Positions 49,817-58,905 of a stretch of DNA of 64,000 bases are shown here, piece by piece. Source of the stretch: Natrialba sp. SSL1 (GTDB lineage Archaea; Halobacteriota; Halobacteria; Halobacteriales; Natrialbaceae); assembly GCF_001861355.1 (NCBI RefSeq), contig NZ_MASN01000030.1:124001-188000 (forward strand), given 5' to 3'. Under the pieces are notes generated by a model. It saw only the letters and a program-made list of their open reading frames with translations. It was not told the DNA's origin and made no database searches. A program made the position numbers and the translations under genes. Numbering within the stretch: the stretch's first letter is position 1; each line of letters begins with the position of its first letter.

Positions 49817-50179
49817 ATGGCCGAAATGGTGGACGTCCAGCAGGAGACGATCGGAGTCGGAACGGTAGCCGCGCTGGTGCTCTACGGCTACGGAACGTTC
49901 GTCGACGAGACGCTGTTCGGTTACGAGGCGACGACGCTCGCGATGTGGGTTTTCGTCGGGACGTTCGCCGCGATAGCAATTTTCCACGGCGCGTACGGCC
50001 GACGAGATTTCGCCGTCGCACACGGAACCGCGGCGCTCGGACTTGCAGTCTTTTTGCTTGCTTCGGATGGTATACAGGCGCTTCTGGGGCTGTTCTTGCT
50101 TCTCGGCGGTGGTATTTACATCGCGATCACGACGATTCGTGTACGACGGGAACTGAACGAAGCGGCCGGTTCAGAGTAG
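49817..50179 (+). CDS. Small membrane protein with four helices
   Basis: This is a 120-aa protein. Hydrophobic segments at about 12-30, 42-58, 68-83 and 86-106 (TVAALVLYGYGTFV; LAMWVFVGTFAAIAIFHG; TAALGLAVFLLASDG; ALLGLFLLLGGGIYIAITTI) predict an integral membrane protein with a charged C-terminus. The ATG at 49826 is an alternative start. No family was recognised. Confidence 0.7.
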   Translation: MAEMVDVQQETIGVGTVAALVLYGYGTFVDETLFGYEATTLAMWVFVGTFAAIAIFHGAYGRRDFAVAHGTAALGLAVFLLASDGIQALLGLFLLLGGGIYIAITTIRVRRELNEAAGSE

Positions 50180-50260
50180 CCAAGACGTACGTTTTAGACT
50201 GAACGAGATAGACGGTCCTGCCTGATCTTACGATGCTGTCTCTGCGGGTTCTCGCCGATT

Positions 50261-51493
50261 CTATCGGCCGAGATCCTCGTGTGCACTCGCCAGATGACGC
50301 GAGGAGAGCGCGGCGAGCAAGGAGAGTTCTCCCGCCAGCGCGCTGACCGCGATAATTTCCGCCAGCGCGTCGGCGTTCGATCCGGCCGGGTTACCGCCGC
50401 CGCGGAGTCCGAGGACCTCGAGTGCCTCCGCTTGCGTCGGGAGCTTCGTCCCGCCGCCGACGGTGCCGACCTCGAGCGAGGCGAGCGATACGGCGGCGTA
50501 GAGGTCCGTCGTGCCGTCCTCGCGCTCGCGAGCCTCCATCGTGGTGATGGCGTTTGCGCCCTCGACGACCTGGGCTTCGTCCTGGCCAGTCGCGAGGAAC
50601 GCCGCGGCGATCACGTTCGCCGCGTGGGCGTTGAATCCAAGGCTGCCGGCCTTGGCGCTGCCGGTCAGATTCTTTCGGGTGTTGGCTTCCGCGATCGCGT
50701 CGGCGGTCGTGTGCAGGCGCTCTTCGACGAGTTCGCCCGGAATTAGCACGTCGGCGGTGACCGAGCGCCCGCGGCCCTCGACGGCGTTGATGGCGGCGGG
50801 TTTCTTGTCTGAGCAGAGGTTGCCCGAGAGCGCGACGAGCGAGGCCGGCGTCTCGGCTTCGACGAGTTCGGAGGCTTCGCGGGTGGCGATGGTGACCATG
50901 TTCATTCCCATCGCGTCCTTCGTGTCGTAGGCAAAACGGAGGAAGACCGAGTCGCCGACGACGTAGGTGTCGACGGCGAGCAGTTCGCCGTGGCTGGTGG
51001 TCGACTCGGCGGCCTCCCGCAGGGCATCGACGTTGTCGTCGACCCACTCGACGGTTTCGGCGGCCTCTGCGACGCCCTCGACCCGAAACACGGGGGCGCG
51101 TGTCATGCCGTTCTTCGTCACGCGGGCGTCTGCGCCGTCGGCCGACCGGATCACCGAGAGGCCGCGGTTGACCGAGGCCAGTAGCGCTCCTTCGGTCGTC
51201 GCCATCGGCAGGTAGTGCTCGCCGTCGGCCGCGCTGCCGGAGACGTCGACCGGGCCGACGACGCCCATCGGGATCTGGGCCGCGCCGATCATGTTCTCGA
51301 CTGCGGAGTCGGCCTGCTCGGCGGGGAAGGCGTAGTTGCCGGTGGTGCTGAGATCGGCTCCCGTCTCGCGTTCGACGAACAGGCGGCGGGCCTCGGCCGC
51401 GGTGTCGGCGTCGGTGTGCTCCTCGAGTTCGTGGATGCGGAGGTCGCCATCCTGTACGCGGTCGGCGAGGGCCTCCGGATCGGTCGTGGTCAT
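50261..51493 (-). CDS. hmgA: 3-hydroxy-3-methylglutaryl-CoA reductase, class I
   Basis: This 410-aa enzyme makes mevalonate from HMG-CoA with NADPH, feeding the isoprenoid lipids of the membrane. Visible sites: ENMIGAAQIPMGVVGP, catalytic Glu in TTEGALLASVNRG, DAMGMNMV, Lys in SDKKPAAINAVEGRGR, GTVGGGTKLP and His in SSRHLASAH. It is the target of statin-type drugs in haloarchaea. GGGP synthase at 5.8 kb acts later in the same pathway. An inverted repeat sits in front of the start codon. Confidence 0.95.
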   Translation of the reverse strand: MTTTDPEALADRVQDGDLRIHELEEHTDADTAAEARRLFVERETGADLSTTGNYAFPAEQADSAVENMIGAAQIPMGVVGPVDVSGSAADGEHYLPMATTEGALLASVNRGLSVIRSADGADARVTKNGMTRAPVFRVEGVAEAAETVEWVDDNVDALREAAESTTSHGELLAVDTYVVGDSVFLRFAYDTKDAMGMNMVTIATREASELVEAETPASLVALSGNLCSDKKPAAINAVEGRGRSVTADVLIPGELVEERLHTTADAIAEANTRKNLTGSAKAGSLGFNAHAANVIAAAFLATGQDEAQVVEGANAITTMEAREREDGTTDLYAAVSLASLEVGTVGGGTKLPTQAEALEVLGLRGGGNPAGSNADALAEIIAVSALAGELSLLAALSSRHLASAHEDLGR

Positions 51494-51501
51494 GCGTTGG
51501 T

Positions 51502-51519
51502 GGAGACAGCGGTGTCTCC
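51502..51519 (-). promoter_or_regulatory. Inverted repeat in the hmgA promoter
   Basis: GGAGACA-GCGG-TGTCTCC is a perfect 7-bp inverted repeat 9-26 bp upstream of the hmgA start, overlapping a possible TATA word CCTTAGGAG. It may be an operator. Confidence 0.45.
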
Positions 51520-51633
51520 TAAGGGTTGCTGATTCGCGCGGCTGCTTCAGTGAGGACCCACCACTGAAGGGAGCACGAATCAGTCGCGTTCCAAACCGGT
51601 TTCTCTTTGCCCCTGGTTTCCCACACCACGACC

Positions 51634-53304
51634 ATGACCGAAGCCGCCGATCTGTTGCTCACCAACGCGGAGATCCACAGCCTGACGGCACCCGACACCG
51701 TCTACGAAGCCGCTGCGATCCGCGACGGCGAACTTGTCCGCCTCGGTGATACCTACGAAATCGAGTTCCTCGAGGGCGTCGAGACCGAGGTCATCGACTG
51801 CGAGGGCCGCACCGTCCTCCCGGGATTCATCGACGCCCACACCCACCTCGACCACCTCGGCGAACACCTCGTCCACGCCGACCTCTCGACAGTCGACTCG
51901 CGGGAGGAGGCACTCGAGTCCCTCGCTGCGCGCGGAGACGAAACAGCAGGCGTGGGGGACGCAGTGGGCGTGGAAGATGAGACCGACAGCGCCGAGCATG
52001 ACTGGATCCTCGGATTCGGCTACGACGAGAGCACGTGGGGTGGCGAAGGGGGAGCAGAGTACCTCACGCGCGAGGACCTCGATCAGGTTTCCGAGACGCG
52101 CCCTATCGCCGCGATTCGGGTTGACGGCCACACGGCGTCGCTGAACTCCGTCGCGCTGGCGCAACTCGAGGACGACCTGCCAGACGAGGAGGTCCACGTC
52201 GAGGCCGGCGAGCCAACCGGCGTCATCGTCGAGGACGCAATCGGCGTCGTCAAAAACGAGGTCGCCGCTAGCCGCGCGGAGATGCGCGAGATCATTTCGG
52301 CGGCCGCGGAGCACGCGGTCGAACTCGGCGTAACGGGCGTCCACGACATGGTGCAGCGCTCGACGGCCGCTCGGGCCTACCGCGACCTGGCAGCTAACGA
52401 CGACCTGCCGCTTCGCGTGCGGATCAACTACTGGAGCGACTTCCTCGAGCACCTCACCGCAGCCGGGATGCCGACGAACGCGGGCAGCGAGCGCGTGCAG
52501 GTGGGTGCGATCAAGTCCTTCTCCGACGGCAGTTTCGGCGGTGAGACGGCAAAGGTGTACGAGCCGTACGTCGGTGCGGGCGGGGACAGAGACGGACATG
52601 GTGAGGAGGGTGCAGACACAGACGACGCAAGCACAAACGTAGACGCAGACACGGACGACGGACGCGGCCAGTGGGTCGTCAACCCCGACGAACTCGGTGA
52701 CATCGTCGACCGCGCGGACGCTGCAGAGTTCCAGCTCTCCATCCACGCCATCGGCGACGAAGCCATCGAGGAAACGCTCTCCCTACTCGAGTCCACCAAC
52801 GATCCAACCGACTCGCGCCACCGGATCGAGCACGCTGAACTCGTCGACGACGACCAGTTGGCCCGGATGGCCGACGCGGGAATCGTCGCCTCGATGCAAC
52901 CTAACTTCCACCGCTGGGCCGACGAGGGGGGCCTCTACGACCAGCGCCTTGGTGAGGAACGGCGCAAGCAAACCAACCGATTCCGCCGTGTTCTCGAGGC
53001 CGGCGTCCCGCTCGCGTTCAGTTCGGACTGCATGCCGCTCGATCCGCTGCTCGGCATCCACCACGCGGTCAACGCCGGCACGGAAGAGCAGCGTCTCTCG
53101 GTCACCGAGGCGATCCGGGCCTACACGCGTGGCGGCGCGTACGTCGGGTTCGACGAGGATCGACTGGGAACCGTCGAGGTCGGCAAGCGCGCCGATCTGG
53201 TCGTTCTCGAGGAGTCGCCGTGGGAACAGCCCGAGGCGATCGACGAGATCGACGTGGCAATGACGCTGGTTGACGGCGATGTGGTGTACGACGCCGCTGA
53301 GTGA
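51634..53304 (+). CDS. Amidohydrolase family 3 (YtcJ-like) metal-dependent hydrolase
   Basis: This is a 556-aa protein. Metal ligands are seen in DAHTHLD (HxH), IKSFSDGSFGG (Lys), FQLSIHAIGDEAI (His), RHRIEHAELV (His) and FSSDCMPLDPL (Asp). The N- and C-terminal parts form the small beta sandwich (LLLTNAEIHSLTA; ADLVVLEESPW). Two acidic inserts (about 108-122, 335-360) are haloarchaeal additions. YtcJ-type enzymes act on N-acyl or formamide groups; the substrate is unknown. An upstream ATG at 51607 would add nine residues. Confidence 0.88.
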   Translation: MTEAADLLLTNAEIHSLTAPDTVYEAAAIRDGELVRLGDTYEIEFLEGVETEVIDCEGRTVLPGFIDAHTHLDHLGEHLVHADLSTVDSREEALESLAARGDETAGVGDAVGVEDETDSAEHDWILGFGYDESTWGGEGGAEYLTREDLDQVSETRPIAAIRVDGHTASLNSVALAQLEDDLPDEEVHVEAGEPTGVIVEDAIGVVKNEVAASRAEMREIISAAAEHAVELGVTGVHDMVQRSTAARAYRDLAANDDLPLRVRINYWSDFLEHLTAAGMPTNAGSERVQVGAIKSFSDGSFGGETAKVYEPYVGAGGDRDGHGEEGADTDDASTNVDADTDDGRGQWVVNPDELGDIVDRADAAEFQLSIHAIGDEAIEETLSLLESTNDPTDSRHRIEHAELVDDDQLARMADAGIVASMQPNFHRWADEGGLYDQRLGEERRKQTNRFRRVLEAGVPLAFSSDCMPLDPLLGIHHAVNAGTEEQRLSVTEAIRAYTRGGAYVGFDEDRLGTVEVGKRADLVVLEESPWEQPEAIDEIDVAMTLVDGDVVYDAAE

Positions 53305-53480
53305 CTGTAGTGACTCAGAGTGACTGGGGATGACCTGACTTCCGTGGACCGGAGCAACCGACAGTCCAACGGACAACGTTCGCAGTCAGTACAGCGACCG
53401 TTCGATTCTCACGCCTGTTGACCGATTGAAACGACTAACTGGCTGTACGAGGTAGCGAGCGCCATGCGCTCGCGCGGGCC

Positions 53481-54719
53481 GTGGTCGACGTGAACCTACT
53501 CGAGAGCCTCCGAATTAGCTGGCGGTCGATCACCTCCCACAAGCTTCGCTCGACGCTGACGACCATCGGCGTCATCATCGGTATCGCGGCGGTGATCACC
53601 TTCATGGTGCTCGGCTCTGGCTTCTCCGAGAGCATCGTCGGCGATATCGAGGACGATCAGGAGCCGGTGATGCTCGTCCAGACCCAGACCGAACCGGAGG
53701 ACGGTTTCGGCATCATGCCGGTCGAGACGCCGATCTATACGGAGAGCGACATCGAGGCACTCGAGGAGATCGACGGCGTCGAATTCGTCGCGCCAGAGGG
53801 ATCACTCGACGTGGTCCAGACCGAAACGGACGAAGAGCAGGTGACCGGCGTCGTCGACGTACAGGCGACGACGGACGACGCGTTCGAGTTCACGCCGTTC
53901 GTCGACGGCGAGACGTTCGACGGCGACGCCGAGGACGAGGCGGTGATCAACGAACCTGCGAGCCAGGCGTTCGAGGAGAACGTGTCGGCAGGCGACGAAC
54001 TCACGCTCACCTTTGAGGACGGCGAGACGACGACCGTGACGGTAACTGGCGTCATCGAGGAAGAACTCGGCGGTCAGACGCCGCCACACGTCTACGTTCC
54101 CGCCGAGTCGTACTACACGACGACGATCGAGACGCCCGACGGCGACGACGAGCACGCGTATCCGCTCCTCCAGATCGGTGCTGAAGATTTTGAGGCGGTC
54201 GAGCCGACACAGGACGCTGTCACCGACTATCTTGAGACGGACTCCCACGCCGCCGAACTGAAACAGGACGGCGACCAGATCGAGGTCCAGACCGTCGAGG
54301 ACGCCATCGACCAGTTCATGGACCTCGTGAACCAGCTCACCGGCTTCGTCGCCGCCGTCGCCGCCATCGCGCTCGTCGTCGGCTCCATCGGCATCGCGAA
54401 CATTATGATCGTCAGCGTCACCGAACGCACCCGCGAGATCGGGATCATGAAATCCATCGGTGCAACGAAGCGAGACATCATGCAGCTGTTCCTCGTCGAA
54501 TCCATCATCCTCGGACTCGTCGGTGCCGTCTTCGGCATCGCGCTCGGCCTCGGCGTCGGCTACCTCGGCGTGCAACTCATCGGGTGGCCCATGGTCTACC
54601 CACTCGAGTGGATCGCCATCGCGGCGGCGGTTGGGATCGGCGTGGGGGTCGTTTCGGGGCTGTATCCGGCCTGGCGAGCGGCGAGGGTGGATCCGATCGA
54701 GGCGTTGCGTCACGAGTGA
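53481..54719 (+). CDS. MacB/FtsX-type ABC transporter permease
   Basis: This is a 412-aa protein. One transmembrane helix at about 20-45 (LRSTLTTIGVIIGIAAVITF), a large external domain (50-280) and three helices at the end (FVAAVAAIALVVGSIGIANI; LVESIILGLVGAVFGIALGL; WIAIAAAVGIGVGVVSGLYP). ERTREIGIMKSIGATKRDIM is the FtsX signature that couples to the ATPase. No ATPase gene is adjacent, so the partner lies elsewhere. It starts at a GTG. Confidence 0.9.
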   Translation: MVDVNLLESLRISWRSITSHKLRSTLTTIGVIIGIAAVITFMVLGSGFSESIVGDIEDDQEPVMLVQTQTEPEDGFGIMPVETPIYTESDIEALEEIDGVEFVAPEGSLDVVQTETDEEQVTGVVDVQATTDDAFEFTPFVDGETFDGDAEDEAVINEPASQAFEENVSAGDELTLTFEDGETTTVTVTGVIEEELGGQTPPHVYVPAESYYTTTIETPDGDDEHAYPLLQIGAEDFEAVEPTQDAVTDYLETDSHAAELKQDGDQIEVQTVEDAIDQFMDLVNQLTGFVAAVAAIALVVGSIGIANIMIVSVTERTREIGIMKSIGATKRDIMQLFLVESIILGLVGAVFGIALGLGVGYLGVQLIGWPMVYPLEWIAIAAAVGIGVGVVSGLYPAWRAARVDPIEALRHE

Positions 54720-54842
54720 GCCATCCGGTGTGCGTGACGGGTAAACTCTCTGGTGTAGGTGTCTGAACAGTCCCAAGCGGACGGCGGACGGCGAACGGGG
54801 CGAACCGCTACCGTTATGGTCACGAACTGAGACGTTCCGTCG

Positions 54843-55601
54843 ATGGTTGGACCCGCACTGCTCCTCCTCGGCATCGCCGGCTTCCTCTACACCGGCTACC
54901 GACTCCGCCCCGCCTACCACGTCTATCGCGGCGACACCGACGACGTGATCGCCGCCGAGCGCGCCGACGGCCCGGTCGAACTCGAGGGCACCGCGAGCGA
55001 AATCACCGGCACCGTCGAGGCTCCGCTGACCGGCACGCCCTGTCTCGTCTACGAGTACGAGGTCGAAGAGCTCCGATCGAGCGGGAAGAACTCCTCGTGG
55101 GACACCGTCGACAGCGGAATGGGCGGGCTCCCGTTCCGACTCGAGGACCGCACGGCGAGCGTCCGCATCGAACCGGTCGGTGCCGACCTCGCTCTCTCCA
55201 CGTCGGCCAGCACCAGAATCGACGGCGGCGAGCGCGAACCCGAGTCGATCCGACGGTTCCTCGAGCACGAGTCGGATCTCGAGTCCGAGAACACCTCACT
55301 CGATCTCGGGGTCGTCGAATTCGCGACGGGGAACGACCGAAAGTACCACGAACGCCGGCTCGACCCCGGCGAGGAGGCGTACGTCTTCGGCCAGTCGCGC
55401 TACGACGTAGAGGCTCGCGAGACGATGCGAGACATCAGTGCCATCGTCGGCGACGGACCGGACACGCCGGCGTTCGTCGTCGCAGACTCGTGTCAGGATG
55501 GGGCCGCCAGATTGCTCGTCAGACAGCAACTCTCGTGGCTCGCGATCAGCGCAATCGTCTTCGTCTTCGGACTCTGGATGACGGCTGCGATGGCGTTCTG
55601 A
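54843..55601 (+). CDS. GIDE-domain membrane protein
   Basis: This 252-aa protein has transmembrane helices at both ends (PALLLLGIAGFLYTGY; LAISAIVFVFGLWMTAAMAF). The middle carries PVELEGTASEITGTVEAPLT and CLVYEYEVEE, followed by LPFRLEDRTASVRIEPVGAD and RRLDPGEEAYVFGQSRYD. This is the pattern of the GIDE domain known from E3 ligases and from prokaryotic membrane proteins that lack the RING finger, as here. The role in prokaryotes is unclear, with proposals of defence or membrane roles. Confidence 0.75.
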   Translation: MVGPALLLLGIAGFLYTGYRLRPAYHVYRGDTDDVIAAERADGPVELEGTASEITGTVEAPLTGTPCLVYEYEVEELRSSGKNSSWDTVDSGMGGLPFRLEDRTASVRIEPVGADLALSTSASTRIDGGEREPESIRRFLEHESDLESENTSLDLGVVEFATGNDRKYHERRLDPGEEAYVFGQSRYDVEARETMRDISAIVGDGPDTPAFVVADSCQDGAARLLVRQQLSWLAISAIVFVFGLWMTAAMAF

Positions 55602-55725
55602 ACATCTGCGGAACTGCAGACGTACGACTTCCGTGTACGGAAGGTACCTCGCCCGTACTTTGGTGTGACCAGTCGATAGCGCCTCACTTGCCAGTCTCGC
55701 TGAACGGTCGAGTACGATGTTGTGG

Positions 55726-55766
55726 GTAATACTTATGGAGTATTACTCCCTAACACAGAGTAATAC
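55726..55766 (+). promoter_or_regulatory. Operator/promoter of the toxin-antitoxin operon
   Basis: GTAATACT-TATGG-AGTATTAC is a perfect 8-bp inverted repeat (55726-55746), and a third half site AGTAATAC lies directly before the ATG (55759-55766). TATA-like words (ACTTATGG, TATTAC) are inside it. This is the arrangement for autorepression by an AbrB/MazE-type antitoxin. Confidence 0.75.
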
Positions 55767-56060
55767 ATGCCGCGCGTCACCACCAAGGGTCAGGTCACTA
55801 TCCCGAAGGAGATTCGAGAGACGCTCGGAATCGAACCTGGCGACGAAATCGCCTTCGAGGAGGTTGAGTCCGGGTACAAGATCCAAAAGAAGGAGCCGAC
55901 GACGGCGGACGGTGAGGACCCCTTCGAGAAATACCGCGGTAGCGCTGACAGCGGTGATACCGGTGATACAATGCCCGAACGGATGCGCCGACTCCGTGGG
56001 GAGTACCCTCGCGATAGCGGCGACGAGAACGACGACGATGAGTCGGAGGCCAACGCGTGA
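55767..56060 (+). CDS. vapB: AbrB/MazE/SpoVT-type antitoxin
   Basis: This is a 97-aa protein. Residues 1-40 are the swapped-hairpin DNA-binding domain (MPRVTTKGQVTIPKEIRETL; IEPGDEIAFEEVESGYKIQK). The rest is an acidic disordered tail likely to wrap the toxin (DPFEKYRG; PERMRRLRGEYPRD). It overlaps the PIN gene by four bases (GTGA). It should bind the inverted repeats in front of its own gene and neutralise the PIN RNase. Confidence 0.88.
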   Translation: MPRVTTKGQVTIPKEIRETLGIEPGDEIAFEEVESGYKIQKKEPTTADGEDPFEKYRGSADSGDTGDTMPERMRRLRGEYPRDSGDENDDDESEANA

Positions 56061-56533
56061 CGACAGCAGTCGATACGAACGTTCTTCTGGCGCTTCTCTA
56101 CGAAGACGACTATGCGAACGCAAGCGAAGCGGAACTTCGACGAGCCTACCGTCGGGGCCGAATCGTTATTTCGTCGATCGTGTACGCCGAACTCGCAGCA
56201 GACGGTCACTTCGAGACGGCGTCCGAACTGGATCGGTTTCTAGCGGACCTCAGTATTCAGGTCGTCGAGCCGTCACGGGAGGCGTTGTTCCAGGCCGGCG
56301 AGGGGTTCCAGCGATACACTGATCGTCGACCTGATGGTCTCCAGTGCCCATCCTGCGGGACGAAACAGCGCGTTCACTGCGAGGAGTGCAGCAACGGTCT
56401 CTCACCGCGTCAGCACATCGCTGCGGACTTCGTCATCGGCGCGCACGCGACTGTAGATGGTGACGCGCTGCTCAGTTTCGATACCGCCTTCTACGAAACG
56501 TACTATCCGTCGTTGACCGTCTACCCCGAGTAG
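56057..56533 (+). CDS. vapC: PIN-domain toxin (VapC-like) with inserted zinc ribbon
   Basis: This is a 158-aa protein. PIN acidic residues are in AVDTNVLLALL, VYAELAADG, AADFVIGAHA and SFDTAFYETYYP, so the RNase site is complete. Between the third helix and AADFVIG there is an insert LQCPSCGTKQRVHCEECSNG with four cysteines (two CxxC), absent from most PIN toxins and likely holding zinc. The gene starts at a GTG inside the antitoxin stop. The target RNA is unknown. Confidence 0.88.
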   Translation: MTTAVDTNVLLALLYEDDYANASEAELRRAYRRGRIVISSIVYAELAADGHFETASELDRFLADLSIQVVEPSREALFQAGEGFQRYTDRRPDGLQCPSCGTKQRVHCEECSNGLSPRQHIAADFVIGAHATVDGDALLSFDTAFYETYYPSLTVYPE

Positions 56534-56624
56534 AGTTGCCTCATCACCTGACAGATGGGGCTGTAGTAGAGTGCCGTCTTCGCAGCAGAGCGCCACCACT
56601 CGAACGTGCAACCGGCACGGACAC

Positions 56625-56630
56625 TTTTAT
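56625..56630 (+). promoter_or_regulatory. TATA box of the luciferase-like gene
   Basis: TTTTAT is centred 27 bp before the ATG at 56654, consistent with a leaderless transcript and excluding the frame start at 56606. Confidence 0.6.
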
Positions 56631-56653
56631 CGATTCCCGCGTATCCTCCGAGC

Positions 56654-57637
56654 ATGGACGTAGGACTCATGGTCACGTCGTTCGGGGACGTCGACCAGGC
56701 GGACGTCGCCGTTCGGGCGGAAGAACGCGAGTACGACGCCGTCTGGGTCGGGGAACTCTGGGGTGCGAGCGGCGTCGTGCAGCTCACGGAGATGGCCTGC
56801 CGGACCGACGAGATCGATCTCGGGAGCGCGATTTTGAACGTCTACTCCCGGTCGCCGGCCGTGCTCGCGATGACCGCCGCCTCGCTTTCGCAGTCCTCCG
56901 ACGGGCGATTCAGACTCGGACTCGGAACGAGCACGCCGAAGGCCGTTGAAGATCTCCACGGCATGTCTTTCGATCGGCCCGTTCGGCGCGCCCACGAGAC
57001 GATCGAACTGGTTCGCGAGTACACCACAGGCGACGGCCAGCCGGTCAACTACGAGGGACAACTTCTGCAGGCCGCGGACTTCCCCTCGATCGACGCGCCG
57101 GTGCCGATCTACCACGCCGGACTCGGCCCGGCGAATCGGCGCGTCGTCGGCCGGCTCTGTGACGGCTGGATACCGCACAACATCCCGTTCTCGAACCTCG
57201 ATTCGGCCTTCGAGGAAGTCGCGGACGCTGCGCGCGAACGCGACCGAGATCCCGAGGAAATCACCATCGCGCCGTACGTTCCCTCGGTCGTCAGCGAGGA
57301 CGCCGACGAGGCCCGCGAGACGCTGCGCCAACACGTCGCTTACTACGTCGGCAGCGGCGAAGGATATCGCCGCGCGGTCTCGATGGTCTACCCCGACCGA
57401 GCGGACCGGATCGCAACAGCCTGGCGCGAGGGCGACCGTGCGGCCGCGTCCGAGGCCGTCTCCGACGAGATGCTCGGAGATCTCGGTGTTGCGGGCACGC
57501 CCGACGACGCACGCGACCAGCTCCGGACCCTGGTGTCGGAGACCGGCATCGACCACCCGATCGTCGTCGTCCCGGAGCCGGCCTCGAACGCCGTGACCGA
57601 GGCGACAATCGACGCGCTAGCGCCGACGCAGCTGTAA
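56654..57637 (+). CDS. Luciferase-like flavin/F420-dependent oxidoreductase
   Basis: This 327-aa TIM-barrel protein belongs to the LLM class: EREYDAVWVGELWGASGVVQ, LGSAILNVYSRSPAVLAMTA, GRFRLGLGTSTPKAVEDLHG and VPIYHAGLGPANRRVVGRLC are the conserved segments. Haloarchaeal members often use coenzyme F420, as in methylenetetrahydromethanopterin reductase-like proteins. The substrate is unknown. Own TATA box at 56625. Confidence 0.88.
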   Translation: MDVGLMVTSFGDVDQADVAVRAEEREYDAVWVGELWGASGVVQLTEMACRTDEIDLGSAILNVYSRSPAVLAMTAASLSQSSDGRFRLGLGTSTPKAVEDLHGMSFDRPVRRAHETIELVREYTTGDGQPVNYEGQLLQAADFPSIDAPVPIYHAGLGPANRRVVGRLCDGWIPHNIPFSNLDSAFEEVADAARERDRDPEEITIAPYVPSVVSEDADEARETLRQHVAYYVGSGEGYRRAVSMVYPDRADRIATAWREGDRAAASEAVSDEMLGDLGVAGTPDDARDQLRTLVSETGIDHPIVVVPEPASNAVTEATIDALAPTQL

Positions 57638-57648
57638 CCGGCCCTCTT

Positions 57649-58761
57649 CTACTCTAACTCCACCCGACAGTGCGTCTCCGCCGACTCGTACGCCGCCTCG
57701 ATAATCGCCAAATCCGTCACCCCATCCTCGCCGTCCGGCTCCGGGTCAGTCCCCGTCACCACGCAGTAGCCGAAGTACTCGAACTCCTCTCGGACCTCGT
57801 CCACCGACGGTCCCGTGTACTCCATTCGCACATCGCCGCTCTCGACGACCATCTCCTGGGGCACCACGCCACCGAACGGTGACGCTATCGAAATCAGCCC
57901 GTCCGTCCCGATCAACTCGAGCCAACTGCTCGCGTGCGCGTCGAAACTCGCCGTACAGGCAGCCGTCGCACCCGTCGGGAACTCGAGTTGGAACGAGACG
58001 TGTTCATCGACCGCATCGAACGGCGCGGTACTCGAGTGCGTTCGTGCGTACACGTCGTCGGGTTCGGTGGTGAGGACGAAGCGGATGGTGTTCAACGGGT
58101 AGATGCCGAGGTCGACGAGCGCGCCGCCGCCGGCGAGGTCGGGATCGAGTCGCCAGGTGTCGGGGTCGGCGTGGTCGAGCAGTGGATGGGAGAAGCCGGC
58201 GTGGGCCTGGACAACGTCGCCGATGACGTCGTCGGCGACGAGCTCCTTCGTTCGGCGGACGGTGGGTTCGACCTGGAGCCGGTAGGCGGTCATCAGCGTC
58301 ACGCCGGCATCGTCGCAGGCATCGACGATCTCCTGTGCTCGGTCCGCTGTCGTTTCGAGGGGCTTCTCACAGAGGACGTGTTTGCCGTTGTTGGCGGCGG
58401 CGATTGCGTAGCGGCCGTGGAACGCGTTCGGTGTCGCGATGTAGACGGCGTCGTAGGTGTCGATGTGGTTGCCGGCGAGATAGGCGTCGTAGGTGACGAT
58501 GTGGTCGATGCCGAACTGTTCGTGGAGGGTTCGACACTGGTCGGTCGAGCCGGTGACCAGCATGGTCGTTTCGCAGTATCGCGACTCCGCGATCGCGGGC
58601 AACGCTCGGTTGCGAGCAAAGTTGCCGACGCCGACGATGGCGAGTCGGACTGTCTCCGGTGTCTCCGGCGCTGTCGGCTGGGCGTCCTCGCTCGCCCGTT
58701 CCCACTCTGTACGCTCCCAGTCGCGATGGGTGAACTCGTCGAAGGCGTCCTCGAGTGACAT
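57649..58761 (-). CDS. Gfo/Idh/MocA oxidoreductase, D-xylose dehydrogenase-like
   Basis: This is a 370-aa protein. The Rossmann motif is VRLAIVGVGNFARNRALPAI, the family motif VLCEKPLETT, and GGGALVDLGIYPLNTIRFVL carries the catalytic D-x-G-x-Y pattern of the dimeric dihydrodiol/xylose dehydrogenase group. The N-terminus FDEFTHRDWERTEWE and CETTMLVTGSTDQ recall haloarchaeal D-xylose 1-dehydrogenase. No other pentose genes are nearby, so the substrate is uncertain. It converges on the luciferase-like gene, 11 bp apart. Confidence 0.87.
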   Translation of the reverse strand: MSLEDAFDEFTHRDWERTEWERASEDAQPTAPETPETVRLAIVGVGNFARNRALPAIAESRYCETTMLVTGSTDQCRTLHEQFGIDHIVTYDAYLAGNHIDTYDAVYIATPNAFHGRYAIAAANNGKHVLCEKPLETTADRAQEIVDACDDAGVTLMTAYRLQVEPTVRRTKELVADDVIGDVVQAHAGFSHPLLDHADPDTWRLDPDLAGGGALVDLGIYPLNTIRFVLTTEPDDVYARTHSSTAPFDAVDEHVSFQLEFPTGATAACTASFDAHASSWLELIGTDGLISIASPFGGVVPQEMVVESGDVRMEYTGPSVDEVREEFEYFGYCVVTGTDPEPDGEDGVTDLAIIEAAYESAETHCRVELE

Positions 58762-58905
58762 TGGTCTGATTCACTACGGTCTCTGGACCGAAAAGCGGCT
58801 GTTACCAACGACGGACCAGTCAGGGCCCGAACCTGTTCGGCGGCCTGATTTACGAACGCTTCCGTCCCAATAGCCGACTTGCCACTTTCGAATGTAACCG
58901 ATGTG

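Noticed and set aside
53463-53480. An ATG at about 53463 as start of the MacB-type permease.
   Set aside because: Its frame hits a stop (TGA) after ten codons; the permease frame starts at the GTG at 53481.
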